DNA of 64,000 nucleotides from the NCBI RefSeq assembly GCF_030811655.1, contig NZ_JAUSRE010000005.1, positions 174,387 to 238,386 on the forward strand, in the 5' to 3' direction. This DNA comes from Pseudarthrobacter enclensis. GTDB taxonomy: Bacteria > Actinomycetota > Actinomycetes > Actinomycetales > Micrococcaceae. This document shows, one piece after another, positions 1-8,997 of this stretch. Below the pieces are notes generated by a model. That model was not told the DNA's origin. It saw only the letters and a program-made list of their open reading frames with translations, and searched no databases. A program made the translations under genes and the position numbers. Within the stretch, counting starts at the first letter, position 1, and every line of letters starts with the position of its first letter.

Positions 1-515
1 TCGCTGATGTCAACCAGCCCCGGGTCCGGAGTTGCGGTGTAGGACGGCGGCCCCACCACAATGAGTTTCGCCTCCGGGGCCAGGGCTTCGGCGCGGTCCA
101 TGGCTGCCAGGGCCGCGTCGCCCAAGTCGGACGGCGCATAGCCCAGGTCGTTTTCGGAACCGAAGAACACCACGATGCCCGTGTCTGCGGTGACGTAGTC
201 GTCAACCTGGGTGCCGAAGGTCCCGTTGTAGTCACCCACGCTGAGGTAGCCGCTTCCGTCCTCGGCTGCGTTGATGATTTCCAGTCCCGCCACGTCCGGG
301 TCCGTACGCATCAGTGCGGGCCACGCCTGCTGGGGCGACGTGCCGTGTCCGGTGCTCAGCGAGTCCCCCACCACCACAACGCGGACCGGCGGCGCGGCCG
401 TGGCCGGAGGCTCCGTCCGGGCTGCGCTTCCGGACGTGACCACCAGGAGGAGACCGGCCGCGGCCGCCGCTATGGCCCGGCCGGGGTGGCCCTGCAGCAA
501 GCTGCTGTCGTGCAT
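1..515 (-). CDS. SGNH/GDSL-type hydrolase, 5' part only (runs off the window)
   Basis: Partial gene, about 171 codons visible; the 3' end lies before base 1. Translation from the ATG at 515 gives a short N-terminus, a hydrophobic stretch (about residues 14-27) that looks like a signal peptide or anchor, an Ala/Pro linker, and then VVVVGDSLSTGHG. That is the block I motif (GDS with the nucleophile Ser) of SGNH/GDSL esterases. Further on, VVFFGSENDLGY resembles the block with the oxyanion Asn (G-x-N-D). The start is supported by GGAGG about 9 bases upstream. It is probably an exported esterase or lipase; the substrate cannot be told. It diverges from the metallo-hydrolase gene at 736. The catalytic Asp-x-x-His block would be outside the window. 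Confidence 0.8.
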   Translation of the reverse strand, partial: MHDSSLLQGHPGRAIAAAAAGLLLVVTSGSAARTEPPATAAPPVRVVVVGDSLSTGHGTSPQQAWPALMRTDPDVAGLEIINAAEDGSGYLSVGDYNGTFGTQVDDYVTADTGIVVFFGSENDLGYAPSDLGDAALAAMDRAEALAPEAKLIVVGPPSYTATPDPGLVDIS

Positions 516-735
516 TGGTGCCGCCCTCCTGCCTGGAATCGTCGGGAGCCGCCGGGGCTGTCCGCCGTCGATCTGTCCTGTCTCCGTGTCCCATCGTAGG
601 CAATGGTGGGAATACTGTAGGGCGAACGTGACCAGAATCAATAGGATGCACAGCAACTGCACAGCAACATTAGGGGGTTAGGTACCCCTCTGGACACGGT
701 CCGGGGTAGGGACCGCTCCGGGCTAGGCTTGACCC

Positions 736-1509
736 GTGCAGCAGCAACCCACTCAATGGAACCCGGCAACCGGCCTCTCCGAGCAGGCGTCAGGCATCTA
801 CTTCGCTGAAGGGCCGGCGTCGAACTGGCTGGTGGTCCGCGACTCAACAGGATTCATCCTGGTGGACAGCGGATATCCCCAGGACCGCTGCCATGTGCTT
901 GCGTCGCTGCGTTTCCTTGGCCTGGACCCGGCGGACGCCCGAGCCATGCTGGTCACGCACGGCCACGTGGACCATACCGGCTCCGCTGCCTTCTTCTCCG
1001 AGTCTTTTGGAACCCCGGTCCTGTGCTCGCCCACGGAACTGGCCCACGTGCAGGGCAAGGAGAAACACCAGGTCACGCTGGGACAGGTCCTCAGGCGGGC
1101 ATGGCGGCCCCGCGTCTTCCGCTGGATGGTGCACGCCATCAGGGCGGGCGCGCTGGCGGCGAGGCCTGCTTCAGGGGCAATCGCCTGGGACAAGGACATG
1201 CTCCAGGCGCTGCCCGGCAGTCCTGTTGCCATTCCCCTTCCGGGCCATACACCGGGCAATGCCGCCATCCTCTTCCCGGACGCAGGGGCCATCGCCGTGG
1301 GCGATGCTTTCGTCAGCGGCCACCCCATCAGCCGGGCTTGCGGGCCGCAGATGCTTCACGCGATGTACCACACGGATGCAGCAGAGGCTCTTGCCAGCCT
1401 GCGGGAGCTGGCCGGCGTGGACGCCGCGGTTGTCCTTCCCGGCCACGGCCCTGCGCTGCACGTCCCCCTGGCAGAGGCCCTCGCCGCGGTGGGTACCCGC
1501 GAAGGCTAG
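736..1509 (+). CDS. Metallo-beta-lactamase-fold hydrolase
   Basis: 257 residues from a GTG start. The zinc-binding signature THGHVDHTG (HxHxDH) is present, followed by the later metal ligands in GHTPGNAAIL, GDAFVSGHP and VVLPGHGP, so both metal sites look intact. There is no signal peptide, so the protein should be cytoplasmic. Length and motif spacing match stand-alone glyoxalase II-like MBL hydrolases, whose usual chemistry is hydrolysis of thioesters, lactones or phosphoesters; the substrate cannot be assigned. It ends 4 bases into the convergent DUF1206 gene. No pathway partners are adjacent. Confidence 0.9.
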   Translation: MQQQPTQWNPATGLSEQASGIYFAEGPASNWLVVRDSTGFILVDSGYPQDRCHVLASLRFLGLDPADARAMLVTHGHVDHTGSAAFFSESFGTPVLCSPTELAHVQGKEKHQVTLGQVLRRAWRPRVFRWMVHAIRAGALAARPASGAIAWDKDMLQALPGSPVAIPLPGHTPGNAAILFPDAGAIAVGDAFVSGHPISRACGPQMLHAMYHTDAAEALASLRELAGVDAAVVLPGHGPALHVPLAEALAAVGTREG

Positions 1510-2330
1510 AACTTTCCGTACCGCGCCCGGGCCATGGAGTAGACGCCGAAACAAATGAGGCCGGCGGCAATGGCGGCCAGGAGGAACACGCCATAGGGCT
1601 GGGATCCCAGGGTCTTCAGGCCGCCGTCCAGGCCCGAGGACTTGGACGGGTCGGCAGTTGCGGCCGCCACGATGATCAGGATGCCGACGACGGCGAGCAC
1701 CACGCCCTTGGCCGCGTAGCCGACGGTTCCGATCCACTCAACCGTTGTCCGGGCATTCCCTGGATCCTGCAAATCCTCCATGAACTTCCGGGAGACGCCG
1801 CGGTAGGCGTAGAAGACGCCGGCCGCGACGATTGCCAGTCCCACAACGACCAAAAGCACCACCCCGGCGGGGGAACCCATCAACTTTGCCGTGAAATCGC
1901 TGGCCGACTGGCTGGAGTTCTTGCTGCCGCCGGCGGCAAAAACGGCGAACGTGAAGGCCAGGAACCCAAAGACCACGGCCTTCCCGACCGCCGTGGCGGC
2001 CTCCTTCAGTTTCTTCTTGGAATCGCTCTCCGTGCGGGCACCGAAGAAGGCCTCACTGAGCATCCACAACGCCAGCGCAGTGCACGCCACGGCTCCAACC
2101 CACAGCAGGATCCCGCCGCCCGGTTTGGACGCCAGGCTGCCGATCGCCCCGGACTGGTCGGCTTCACCGCCCTGTCCCCGGTCCAACTGCAGGGCAATGG
2201 CGCCGATCAGGATGTGGACCAGGCCGATGAAGACGAATCCGGCCCGCGCCAGCATGCGGACCGCCGGGCTGCGGCTGGCCGACGCGGCCTCGGATACTGC
2301 CCTGTTAGCTCCCTGTGACGCGTTGCCCAT
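1506..2330 (-). CDS. DUF1206 family integral membrane protein
   Basis: 274 residues. The sequence shows the threefold repeat typical of DUF1206 proteins: three copies of a two-helix unit, each with an ARAGFVFIGLVHILIG-like first helix (Arg near the membrane face, then a G-x-x-H/Y-x-x-x-G pattern), giving six predicted membrane segments. The N-terminus is polar and Ser/Ala rich. Function of the family is unknown; it is common in Actinobacteria. The start is the ATG at 2330; the gene is convergent with the MBL hydrolase and divergent from the UvrA-like gene. Confidence 0.88.
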   Translation of the reverse strand: MGNASQGANRAVSEAASASRSPAVRMLARAGFVFIGLVHILIGAIALQLDRGQGGEADQSGAIGSLASKPGGGILLWVGAVACTALALWMLSEAFFGARTESDSKKKLKEAATAVGKAVVFGFLAFTFAVFAAGGSKNSSQSASDFTAKLMGSPAGVVLLVVVGLAIVAAGVFYAYRGVSRKFMEDLQDPGNARTTVEWIGTVGYAAKGVVLAVVGILIIVAAATADPSKSSGLDGGLKTLGSQPYGVFLLAAIAAGLICFGVYSMARARYGKF

Positions 2331-2457
2331 GGCCGGCCCTTCCGAATATGTAGTTGATCCTCTGTACCCCGGTCAGCTTCCCCTGCCTGCCAGCGTCGCG
2401 GAATGCTTCAGTGTAGATCCGTCCGCGCCGTCCGGACAGTTTCCGCCAAGTTCCTGC

Positions 2458-5073
2458 ATGGCACGGATGGCCAGTACAGTCGAAGCGGTGCATGCCAAAC
2501 AAAACGCCGACCCTCTGACCGCGCTGATTTTGCCCGTCCCGGACGGCGGCCATGCCGAAGACGGCTTCGTCCGGGTACGCGGAGCCCGCGAAAACAACCT
2601 GCGGAACGTGGATGTGGACGTGCCCCGTGATGCGATCGTGGCGTTCACCGGGGTCTCCGGCTCAGGCAAGTCCTCCCTGGCATTCGGCACCATCTACGCC
2701 GAGGCGCAGCGTCGGTTCTTCGAATCTGTGGCGCCCTACGCGCGCCGGCTCATCCAACAGGGCCACAATCCCAAGGTAGAGCAGATCACCGGGCTGCCAC
2801 CCGCCGTCGCACTTCAACAGCGCAGGGGTACCGCAACCTCCCGGTCCACCGTTGGGACCCTCACCACCCTGTCCAACTCGCTGCGCATGCTCTTCTCCCG
2901 CGCCGGCAGCTACCCTGCCGGCGCCGCACCGCTGGACTCCGACGCTTTCTCCCCCAACACCGCGGCCGGCGCCTGCCCGGAATGCCACGGACTGGGGACT
3001 GCGCACACGGTCAGTGAAGCATCGCTGGTTCCGGACGCTTCCCTCACCATCCGTGAAGGCGCCATTGCCGCATGGCCCGGTGCCTGGCAGGGCAAGAACC
3101 TGCGCGACATCCTGGCACACCTGGGCTACGACGTAGACCTCCCCTGGCAGGAGTTGCCGCGCGACCAGCGGGACTGGATCCTGTTCACCGAGGAACAGCC
3201 GGTGGTGGAAGTGACGCCCCAGCGCGACCGCGTGGCCAAACCCTACAAGGGCCGGTTCTGGAGCGCCCGGAGCTACGTCATGCACACGCTGCTGGACTCC
3301 AAGAGCCCCGCAATGCGGGAGAAAGTGCTTCGCTTCATGGAGACCGGCCCGTGCCCCCGTTGCGGGGGAACAGGCCTGCGGCCCGAAGCCCTTGCGGTGA
3401 CGTTCGCCGGGCACACTATTTCGGGGCTCAACGCAGTGCCGATGGTCGAACTGGCGGAGATCATCCGTCCCACCGCCGTCCTGGCCAGTGCGGCAACGGC
3501 ATCGCGGAAGCAGGCCTCCGAGGCCAATGAAGTGGCTGTGGCCATCACCCGGGACCTGCTGCAGCGCATCAACGTGCTGCTGGAACTCGGCCTGGGCTAC
3601 CTGGCGCTGGGACGGGCCACGCCTTCGCTTTCGCCGGGCGAAATGCAGCGGCTCCGGATCGCCACCCAACTCCGGTCAGGCCTGTTTGGCGTCGTCTACG
3701 TGCTGGACGAACCGTCAGCCGGGCTGCACCCGGCCGACGCCGAACCCCTCCTCACCGTGCTGGACCAGCTCAAATCGTCGGGGAACTCGGTATTCGTGGT
3801 GGAACACAACATGGACGTGGTGCGGCGCGCGGACTGGCTGGTGGATGTGGGTCCCCGGGCCGGAGAAGACGGCGGAGAGGTGCTTTACAGCGGCCCCGTG
3901 CCGGGCCTGGCGTCAGTGGCTGGCTCCATGACGCGGCCGTTCCTGTTCCCGAAGCCGGAAGAAGCAGGCACAGCCGACGACGCCGGCGGCGCCCGGCGCG
4001 AAGCCAGCGGGTGGCTGGAACTGCGCGGCATCAGCCGCCACAACCTGCGGAACCTGGACGCGGCCTTTCCGCTCGGCGTCCTGACAGCGGTCACGGGTGT
4101 CTCCGGCTCTGGGAAGTCAACCCTGGTCAGCCAGGTGCTGGCCGACGTGGCCGGAGCCGCAGTGCGCAGCGGTCCGGAAACCCTTCCGGGCCCCGAAGAA
4201 CCCGACCCCGACCCCGCGGAAGACAGCGGGCCGGTGACCGTAGAGCACGTGTCCGGGCTGGCACGGATCGACCGCGTGGTGAAGGTCGACCAGAAACCAA
4301 TCGGCCGCACCCCGCGCTCCAACCTGGCCACCTATACGGGGCTGTTCGACGCCGTCCGCAAGGAATTCGCTGCCACCCAAGAGGCCAAACGCCGCGGGTT
4401 CGGACCAGGACGCTTCTCCTTCAACGTCGCCGGGGGACGGTGCGAAACCTGCCAGGGCGAGGGCTTCGTGGCGGTGGAACTGCTCTTCCTCCCCGGCAGC
4501 TACGGGCCGTGCCCCGAATGCCAGGGCTCACGCTACAACCCCGAGACCCTGGAAGTCACCTACCTGGGCAGGAACATCGCGGAGGTCCTCGGCATGACGG
4601 TCAATGCGGCCGCCGGGTTCCTGGCCGGCGTGCCCGCAGCGGCACGCTCCCTGCAGACCCTGCAGGACGTGGGCCTGGGCTACCTCCGCCTGGGGCAGCC
4701 CGCCACCGAACTCTCCGGCGGCGAGGCACAGCGGATCAAGCTGGCCACCGAACTTCAACGGGCCCGGCGCGGACACACGCTGTACCTGCTGGATGAACCC
4801 ACCACGGGGCTGCACCCGGCGGACGTCCTGCTCCTGATGGCGCAGCTGACCCGCCTGGTTGACGCCGGCAACACGGTGGTCGTCGTGGAACACGCCATGG
4901 ACGTGGTGGCCGCCGCCGACTGGGTCATGGACCTTGGACCCGCCGGTGGCGACGCGGGCGGCCGGATCGTTGCCGCCGGTACCCCTGCCGCCGTCGCGCG
5001 TTCCGGCGACAGCCGCACCGCACCCTACCTGGCGGCCGCGCTCCAGGAGCGCCGGGTAGGAACGGAGCGGTAA
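2458..5073 (+). CDS. UvrA-like ABC ATPase (excinuclease A paralog)
   Basis: 871 residues from the ATG at 2458 (a second ATG lies at 2467). Two complete ABC cassettes are visible: Walker A GVSGSGKSS at about residues 65-73 and again near 547-555, signature motifs LSPGEMQRLRIA and LSGGEAQRIKLA, and Walker B VLDEPSAGLHP and LLDEPTTGLHP. Zinc-type cysteine pairs CPECHGLG, CPRCGGTG, CETCQGEG and CPECQGSR mark it as UvrA-like and not a transporter ATPase. It is shorter than housekeeping UvrA (about 950 residues), as in UvrA paralogs thought to protect DNA against bulky or intercalating drugs. No uvrB or uvrC is adjacent. The open frame extends upstream to 1891 over the DUF1206 gene, but homology-like sequence begins only at about residue 36 of this model. 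Confidence 0.88.
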   Translation: MARMASTVEAVHAKQNADPLTALILPVPDGGHAEDGFVRVRGARENNLRNVDVDVPRDAIVAFTGVSGSGKSSLAFGTIYAEAQRRFFESVAPYARRLIQQGHNPKVEQITGLPPAVALQQRRGTATSRSTVGTLTTLSNSLRMLFSRAGSYPAGAAPLDSDAFSPNTAAGACPECHGLGTAHTVSEASLVPDASLTIREGAIAAWPGAWQGKNLRDILAHLGYDVDLPWQELPRDQRDWILFTEEQPVVEVTPQRDRVAKPYKGRFWSARSYVMHTLLDSKSPAMREKVLRFMETGPCPRCGGTGLRPEALAVTFAGHTISGLNAVPMVELAEIIRPTAVLASAATASRKQASEANEVAVAITRDLLQRINVLLELGLGYLALGRATPSLSPGEMQRLRIATQLRSGLFGVVYVLDEPSAGLHPADAEPLLTVLDQLKSSGNSVFVVEHNMDVVRRADWLVDVGPRAGEDGGEVLYSGPVPGLASVAGSMTRPFLFPKPEEAGTADDAGGARREASGWLELRGISRHNLRNLDAAFPLGVLTAVTGVSGSGKSTLVSQVLADVAGAAVRSGPETLPGPEEPDPDPAEDSGPVTVEHVSGLARIDRVVKVDQKPIGRTPRSNLATYTGLFDAVRKEFAATQEAKRRGFGPGRFSFNVAGGRCETCQGEGFVAVELLFLPGSYGPCPECQGSRYNPETLEVTYLGRNIAEVLGMTVNAAAGFLAGVPAAARSLQTLQDVGLGYLRLGQPATELSGGEAQRIKLATELQRARRGHTLYLLDEPTTGLHPADVLLLMAQLTRLVDAGNTVVVVEHAMDVVAAADWVMDLGPAGGDAGGRIVAAGTPAAVARSGDSRTAPYLAAALQERRVGTER

Positions 5074-5120
5074 AAGTCACAGCCCTTGCCCTTCTCCATG
5101 CCGGCGGGTATCACTGAGGA

Positions 5121-5981
5121 ATGCGTTCACGGCGGCCCGTGGTCCCTTCCGAAGTGCTTAGCGGCCGCGTGGCCGTGGTGACAGGTTCCAGCCGCGGGCT
5201 CGGCTTCGCCATGGCCCGCGAGCTGGGCCTGCACGGCGCGGCGGTTGTGCTGGCGTCCCGGTCGGACGACGCCGTTGCTGCCGCCGTCGAACGCCTGCGG
5301 GCGGAAGGAATCACGGCGTCGGGCCGCCGCTGCGACACCGCAGCGCTCAGCGACGTGGAGGCGCTCCGCGACGAAGCCCTCAGCCAGGGAACATTGGACA
5401 TCTGGATCAACAACGCCGGAGTGTCAGGTGTGTACGGGCCCACCGCGTCCACGCCCGTGGCTGACTTCGAGCACGTGGTGCACACCAACATCCTGGGGAC
5501 CTTCCACGGGGCGCGGGTAGCTTTGCCGGTATTCCTCAGCCAAGGCCACGGCGACCTGGTCAACCTGTACGGCCAGGGCGACACCGGGCCCGTGGCGCAG
5601 CAGAACGCCTATGCATCGAGTAAGCGCTGGGTCCGCCAGTTCACCGAGACGCTGCGGCTGGAAACGAAGGGCACCGGGGTCAGGGTGCACGGCATGAATC
5701 CAGGGCTGGTGGAGACGGGCCTCCTGCGGCAGGTGGCCTGCCAGCCGGGCTACCAGCAGCGCCTCGGCGCCCTCCCGGTGGTGGTCGGCCTGTGGGGGCA
5801 GTCCGCCCACGATGCTGCCCGGCCGGTCCTGGATGTGGTGACCTCGGATACCCCGGAGTTCAGGTTCCTGACAAAGCGGAGGCTGGTGACCCGCGGGCTG
5901 CGCAGCTTGCTGGCCGGGCGCCTGCGCAGGGCCAACCGGATGGGGTCGGAGATCACCGTGGTGGAGCCCGGGCAGGCATAG
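5121..5981 (+). CDS. SDR-family oxidoreductase
   Basis: 286 residues. Rossmann NAD(P)-binding motif TGSSRGLG near residue 21, the NNAG motif (INNAGVSG), and a catalytic-type YASSK (Y-x-x-x-K), so this is a classical short-chain dehydrogenase/reductase. The C-terminus carries about 50 extra residues rich in Arg (TKRRLVTRGLRSLLAGRLRR), perhaps for membrane or nucleic-acid contact. Substrate unknown. It follows the UvrA-like gene by 47 bases on the same strand and may share its transcript. It is convergent with the crotonase gene. Confidence 0.9.
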   Translation: MRSRRPVVPSEVLSGRVAVVTGSSRGLGFAMARELGLHGAAVVLASRSDDAVAAAVERLRAEGITASGRRCDTAALSDVEALRDEALSQGTLDIWINNAGVSGVYGPTASTPVADFEHVVHTNILGTFHGARVALPVFLSQGHGDLVNLYGQGDTGPVAQQNAYASSKRWVRQFTETLRLETKGTGVRVHGMNPGLVETGLLRQVACQPGYQQRLGALPVVVGLWGQSAHDAARPVLDVVTSDTPEFRFLTKRRLVTRGLRSLLAGRLRRANRMGSEITVVEPGQA

Positions 5982-6042
5982 GCCGGCCGGCAGGCGGACA
6001 TCGACGGGCCAAGCGGTCTGGTGCGCCCTCTAGGAACGACGC

Positions 6043-6798
6043 CTAGGGCCTGCTGCGGTGACGGGCCAGGAAACGCTCCACCCGGCCCCGGAACTCTATC
6101 GGATCTGTTGCCGGACCCGCGGGGGCCAGGCGGCCGGCTTCCGTGAGCGGACGCAAACCCTGGTTCACGGCTGCCTTGGACGCCCGGAGGGAGGCCGCCG
6201 AGCCCTCTCCCCAGGCGGCCAGGATCGCGGCGAGCGCCGCGTCCGCGTGATCATCAGGGGCCACGGTAGTGACCAACCCGATTTCGAGGGCCTGGTGGGC
6301 TGTCAGCATGCGGCCGCCAAAGAGGAGATCCTTGCTGCGGGAGGGGCCTATCCGAAGGGCCAGGCGGTTGGCGAAGGAGGCCGGCACCAGCAGTCCCAGG
6401 CGTCCGACGGGCATGCCGATGCGTGCTGAAGGAGTAAGCAACTGCAGGTCGCCGGCGAGGGCAAGCTGGCAGCCGCCGCCCGCGGCCACCCCCTCAACCA
6501 CGGCAACGGTGGGGACGGACAGGTCCTCGAGTGCCTGCAGCGCTTCTTCGATCACCCCAAATGTGCGGCTGATGTCCGCATCCGGGGACGTCTCCCATTC
6601 CCGGACGTCGGAGCCGGAGCAGAAGACGCCTCCCCTGCCGCGGACAACCACCGCACGGAGGGACGGTGCAGCCGCCAGCCGTTGGACCGCCTGCCCCAGC
6701 TCCATCCAGTCGTTCCGTCCAAGGGCGTTCAGCCGTTCGCCGCTGCCAAAAGAGAGGGTCGCGACCGGTCCCGCTTCTTCAACGCTTACGGTAGTCAT
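6043..6798 (-). CDS. Crotonase-fold protein (enoyl-CoA hydratase/isomerase superfamily) lacking both usual catalytic glutamates
   Basis: 251 residues from the ATG at 6798, behind GGAAGGGACG. The crotonase oxyanion-hole blocks are present: GVFCSGSDV and VAAGGGCQLALAGD. In hydratases the second block reads GGGxEL; here the Glu is Gln (GGGCQL), and the second catalytic Glu, normally in a GxPE motif, is Val (IGMPVGRLG). Classic water addition is therefore unlikely, and an isomerase, decarboxylase or hydrolase activity on an acyl-CoA is more plausible. The gene overlaps the flavin reductase gene by 20 bases and is the last gene of the operon that starts at 8770. Confidence 0.87.
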   Translation of the reverse strand: MTTVSVEEAGPVATLSFGSGERLNALGRNDWMELGQAVQRLAAAPSLRAVVVRGRGGVFCSGSDVREWETSPDADISRTFGVIEEALQALEDLSVPTVAVVEGVAAGGGCQLALAGDLQLLTPSARIGMPVGRLGLLVPASFANRLALRIGPSRSKDLLFGGRMLTAHQALEIGLVTTVAPDDHADAALAAILAAWGEGSAASLRASKAAVNQGLRPLTEAGRLAPAGPATDPIEFRGRVERFLARHRSRP

Positions 6799-7441
6799 CC
6801 GAATCCAGCGTCCCTTCCTGCCCTCCCTGCGGCCTGAAGGAGCCGGGCCATTGGGACGCCCGGATCCGGGGCAGGTCCTGGATGGGCCCGAGGGTGGCCC
6901 ATTCATCCCCGCCAAGCCGTGAGAGCGGGTCGAGCAGGGCCGCATCCGGGTGGCTGCCCTTGAGCACGCGCGAAGACACGGAACCATGCACCACCAGGCC
7001 CAGCACCAGGACGCAGTCGCCTACCCGGATGGTCTGGTGCAGGGTGCATTCAAGGACCGCAGGTGATTCCTTGACCCGTGGCGGCCTGACCACGGTACTG
7101 GGCTCACGGCTGAGGCCGGCGGCATCGAACTCATCCACGTCCGCACTGAAGTTGGTACCGGTGGCATTGACCTCCTGGATCAGGGATGCAGGGGCGAGGT
7201 TGACCACGAACTCTCCGGTGGCCTCAATGTTCCGCAGCGAATCCTTCTCGCCGACGGACGTGAATTGGACCACCGGCGGATCCACGGAGGCGACGGTGAA
7301 GAACGAGTGCGGCGCAAGGTTGTCCACCCCGGCGGCGGACGTGCTCGACACCCAGGCGATGGGCCGCGGGACCACCACAGAGGTCAGGAATTTGTAGAAG
7401 TCCCGCGGGCCCAGCCGCCCCGGATCGAAGTCCGTCCGCAT
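6779..7441 (-). CDS. Flavin reductase family protein (FMN-binding split-barrel)
   Basis: 220 residues. The pattern near the N-terminus (VVVPRPIAWVSST, then NLAPHSFFTVASVDPP) is the flavin-binding signature of the DIM6/NTAB-like flavin reductase domain, which binds FMN and often supplies reduced flavin to a two-component monooxygenase. No oxygenase gene lies in the cluster, so the protein may instead be a stand-alone FMN oxidoreductase, as many of this subfamily are. It starts 6 bases after the transporter stop and overlaps the crotonase gene by 20 bases, so the three genes are very likely cotranscribed. Confidence 0.87.
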   Translation of the reverse strand: MRTDFDPGRLGPRDFYKFLTSVVVPRPIAWVSSTSAAGVDNLAPHSFFTVASVDPPVVQFTSVGEKDSLRNIEATGEFVVNLAPASLIQEVNATGTNFSADVDEFDAAGLSREPSTVVRPPRVKESPAVLECTLHQTIRVGDCVLVLGLVVHGSVSSRVLKGSHPDAALLDPLSRLGGDEWATLGPIQDLPRIRASQWPGSFRPQGGQEGTLDSDDYRKR

Positions 7442-7447
7442 CCGGTC

Positions 7448-8770
7448 CTACATGCTCCGCGGCGCAGCGGTGGCCGCCTTGTCCTGGGCCATCGCACCCT
7501 TGCCCCTTGGCAGGAAGATCAGGGCAAGCATTGCGATGATGCAGCACAGGATGATGTAGAGCGAGATGGACGTCGAGTTTCCGTAGCTGGCCAGCAACGC
7601 CGCTGCGATGAGGGGTGCCGGACCGCCGGCGATCACGCTGGCCAACTGGTAGCCCAGTCCTGCGCCGGTGTACCGGATGTCGGTGTCGAAGCTCTCGGCA
7701 ATCAGGGCCGCCTGGGGGCCGTACTGGATGTCGTGGAGGATCAGGCTGACCACTACTGCCACGCCCACCCAGAGGGCGTCCCGGGTATTCAGCAGACCGA
7801 AGTAGGGGAACGCGAACAGCGCGGTCAGCACGATGCCGGTTCCGTATACGCGCCGCCGGCCAAATCGGTCGGACAGGCGCCCGAACAGGGGTACCGTGAC
7901 CAGCCCGATGGCCGCTGCGATCAGCGTGTCGTCAAGGATGGAATTGCTGTCCAGCTTCAGCTGCTTGGTGGCGTAGGTGATGACGAATGTGATGAACAGG
8001 TAGAACGGTGCCTGCTCGGACGTGCGGACCAGGGCGGACAGGAGGATCTCCTTGGGCTGGCGCCGGATCACTTCCATGATGGGGGTTTTGACCACCCTGT
8101 TGGACTTGCGGACTGCGTCGAACTCGGGGCTTTCGATGACCCGCAGCCGAACGAACAGGCCAACGCCGATCAGGATGATGCTGAGGATGAAGGGGATCCG
8201 CCAGCCGTAGGCAACAAAGCCGTCAGCACCGGTTGCGGCCGTGGTGATGCGCACCACGCCGGTGGACAGGACCAGGCCCAGCGGCACCCCGATCTGCGGC
8301 CAGGAAGCGGACAGGCCCCGACGGTTCTGGTCACCCCACTCCATGCTCAGGAGGACAGATCCGCCCCACTCGCCGCCGACGCCGATGCCCTGGATGATGC
8401 GCAGCAGCACCAGCAGGACGGGCGCGGCAACGCCAATGCTCTGGTACGTGGGGAGGCAGCCGATCAGCACGGTTCCGAACGCCATGAGGAAGAGCGTGGC
8501 CATCAGTGTTGTCTTTCGGCCGATCCGGTCGCCGAAGTGGCCGAAGATGGCCGCACCGATAGGCCGGGCGACGAAGCCAACGAACTGCGTTCCGAAGGCT
8601 GCCAGCACGCCCGCGAAGGCCACCTGCCCGGGGAAGAACAACTGGGGGAAAACCAGGGCTGCGGCAGTTCCGTAAAGGAAGAAGTCATACCACTCGATGG
8701 TTGTCCCGACCACACTCGCGACGGTGGCGCGCCTTACGGCCTGCTCCCGGGTCACTCCTTGAAGACTCAT
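7448..8770 (-). CDS. MFS transporter, metabolite:H+ symporter (MHS) type
   Basis: About 440 residues with 12 predicted membrane helices. The N-terminal EWYDFFLYGTAAALVF is a hallmark of the MHS subfamily (ShiA, ProP, KgtP, citrate and aromatic-acid carriers), and the loop 2-3 motif appears as GHFGDRIGRK. I chose the ATG at 8770, which has GGAG five bases upstream; ATG at 8773 and GTG at 8776 are in frame. It is the first gene of a three-gene operon with flavin reductase and crotonase genes, and divergent from an IclR regulator. It probably imports the small organic acid or betaine that the cluster degrades; the exact substrate is not deducible. Confidence 0.9.
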   Translation of the reverse strand: MSLQGVTREQAVRRATVASVVGTTIEWYDFFLYGTAAALVFPQLFFPGQVAFAGVLAAFGTQFVGFVARPIGAAIFGHFGDRIGRKTTLMATLFLMAFGTVLIGCLPTYQSIGVAAPVLLVLLRIIQGIGVGGEWGGSVLLSMEWGDQNRRGLSASWPQIGVPLGLVLSTGVVRITTAATGADGFVAYGWRIPFILSIILIGVGLFVRLRVIESPEFDAVRKSNRVVKTPIMEVIRRQPKEILLSALVRTSEQAPFYLFITFVITYATKQLKLDSNSILDDTLIAAAIGLVTVPLFGRLSDRFGRRRVYGTGIVLTALFAFPYFGLLNTRDALWVGVAVVVSLILHDIQYGPQAALIAESFDTDIRYTGAGLGYQLASVIAGGPAPLIAAALLASYGNSTSISLYIILCCIIAMLALIFLPRGKGAMAQDKAATAAPRSM

Positions 8771-8850
8771 CATCACTCCATTGGTCTGATGTAGCAGAAC
8801 GCCCGGCTCCGCTTTGAAACGGATAGGAAAAGCGCTGTCAAGCCGGGCAT

Positions 8851-8873
8851 TGGACCCGCATTGCGGTTCTCCA
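8851..8873. promoter_or_regulatory. Candidate operator palindrome between MHS transporter and IclR gene
   Basis: The intergenic region of the divergent pair holds the near-palindrome CCGCA-T-TGCGG (8856-8866), flanked by TGGA on the left and TCCA on the right with slightly unequal spacing. IclR-family proteins bind short palindromes in such divergent promoters, so this is a reasonable operator candidate. Only one copy is seen. Confidence 0.4.
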
Positions 8874-8997
8874 ACCCATCGTGCGGGTCCTGGTTGCCCG
8901 TGTCAACGGTTACTCCAGCGCGGCGCGACCCTTGATGTGCCGGATATGATTACCACTCGCACCCACCAATATTCACTGGAGACTAGGGACAAGGGCG

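Noticed and set aside
1891..2457. Open frame extension upstream of the UvrA-like gene
   Set aside because: It overlaps the DUF1206 gene on the opposite strand and shows no UvrA-like sequence; GC-rich DNA leaves antisense frames open.
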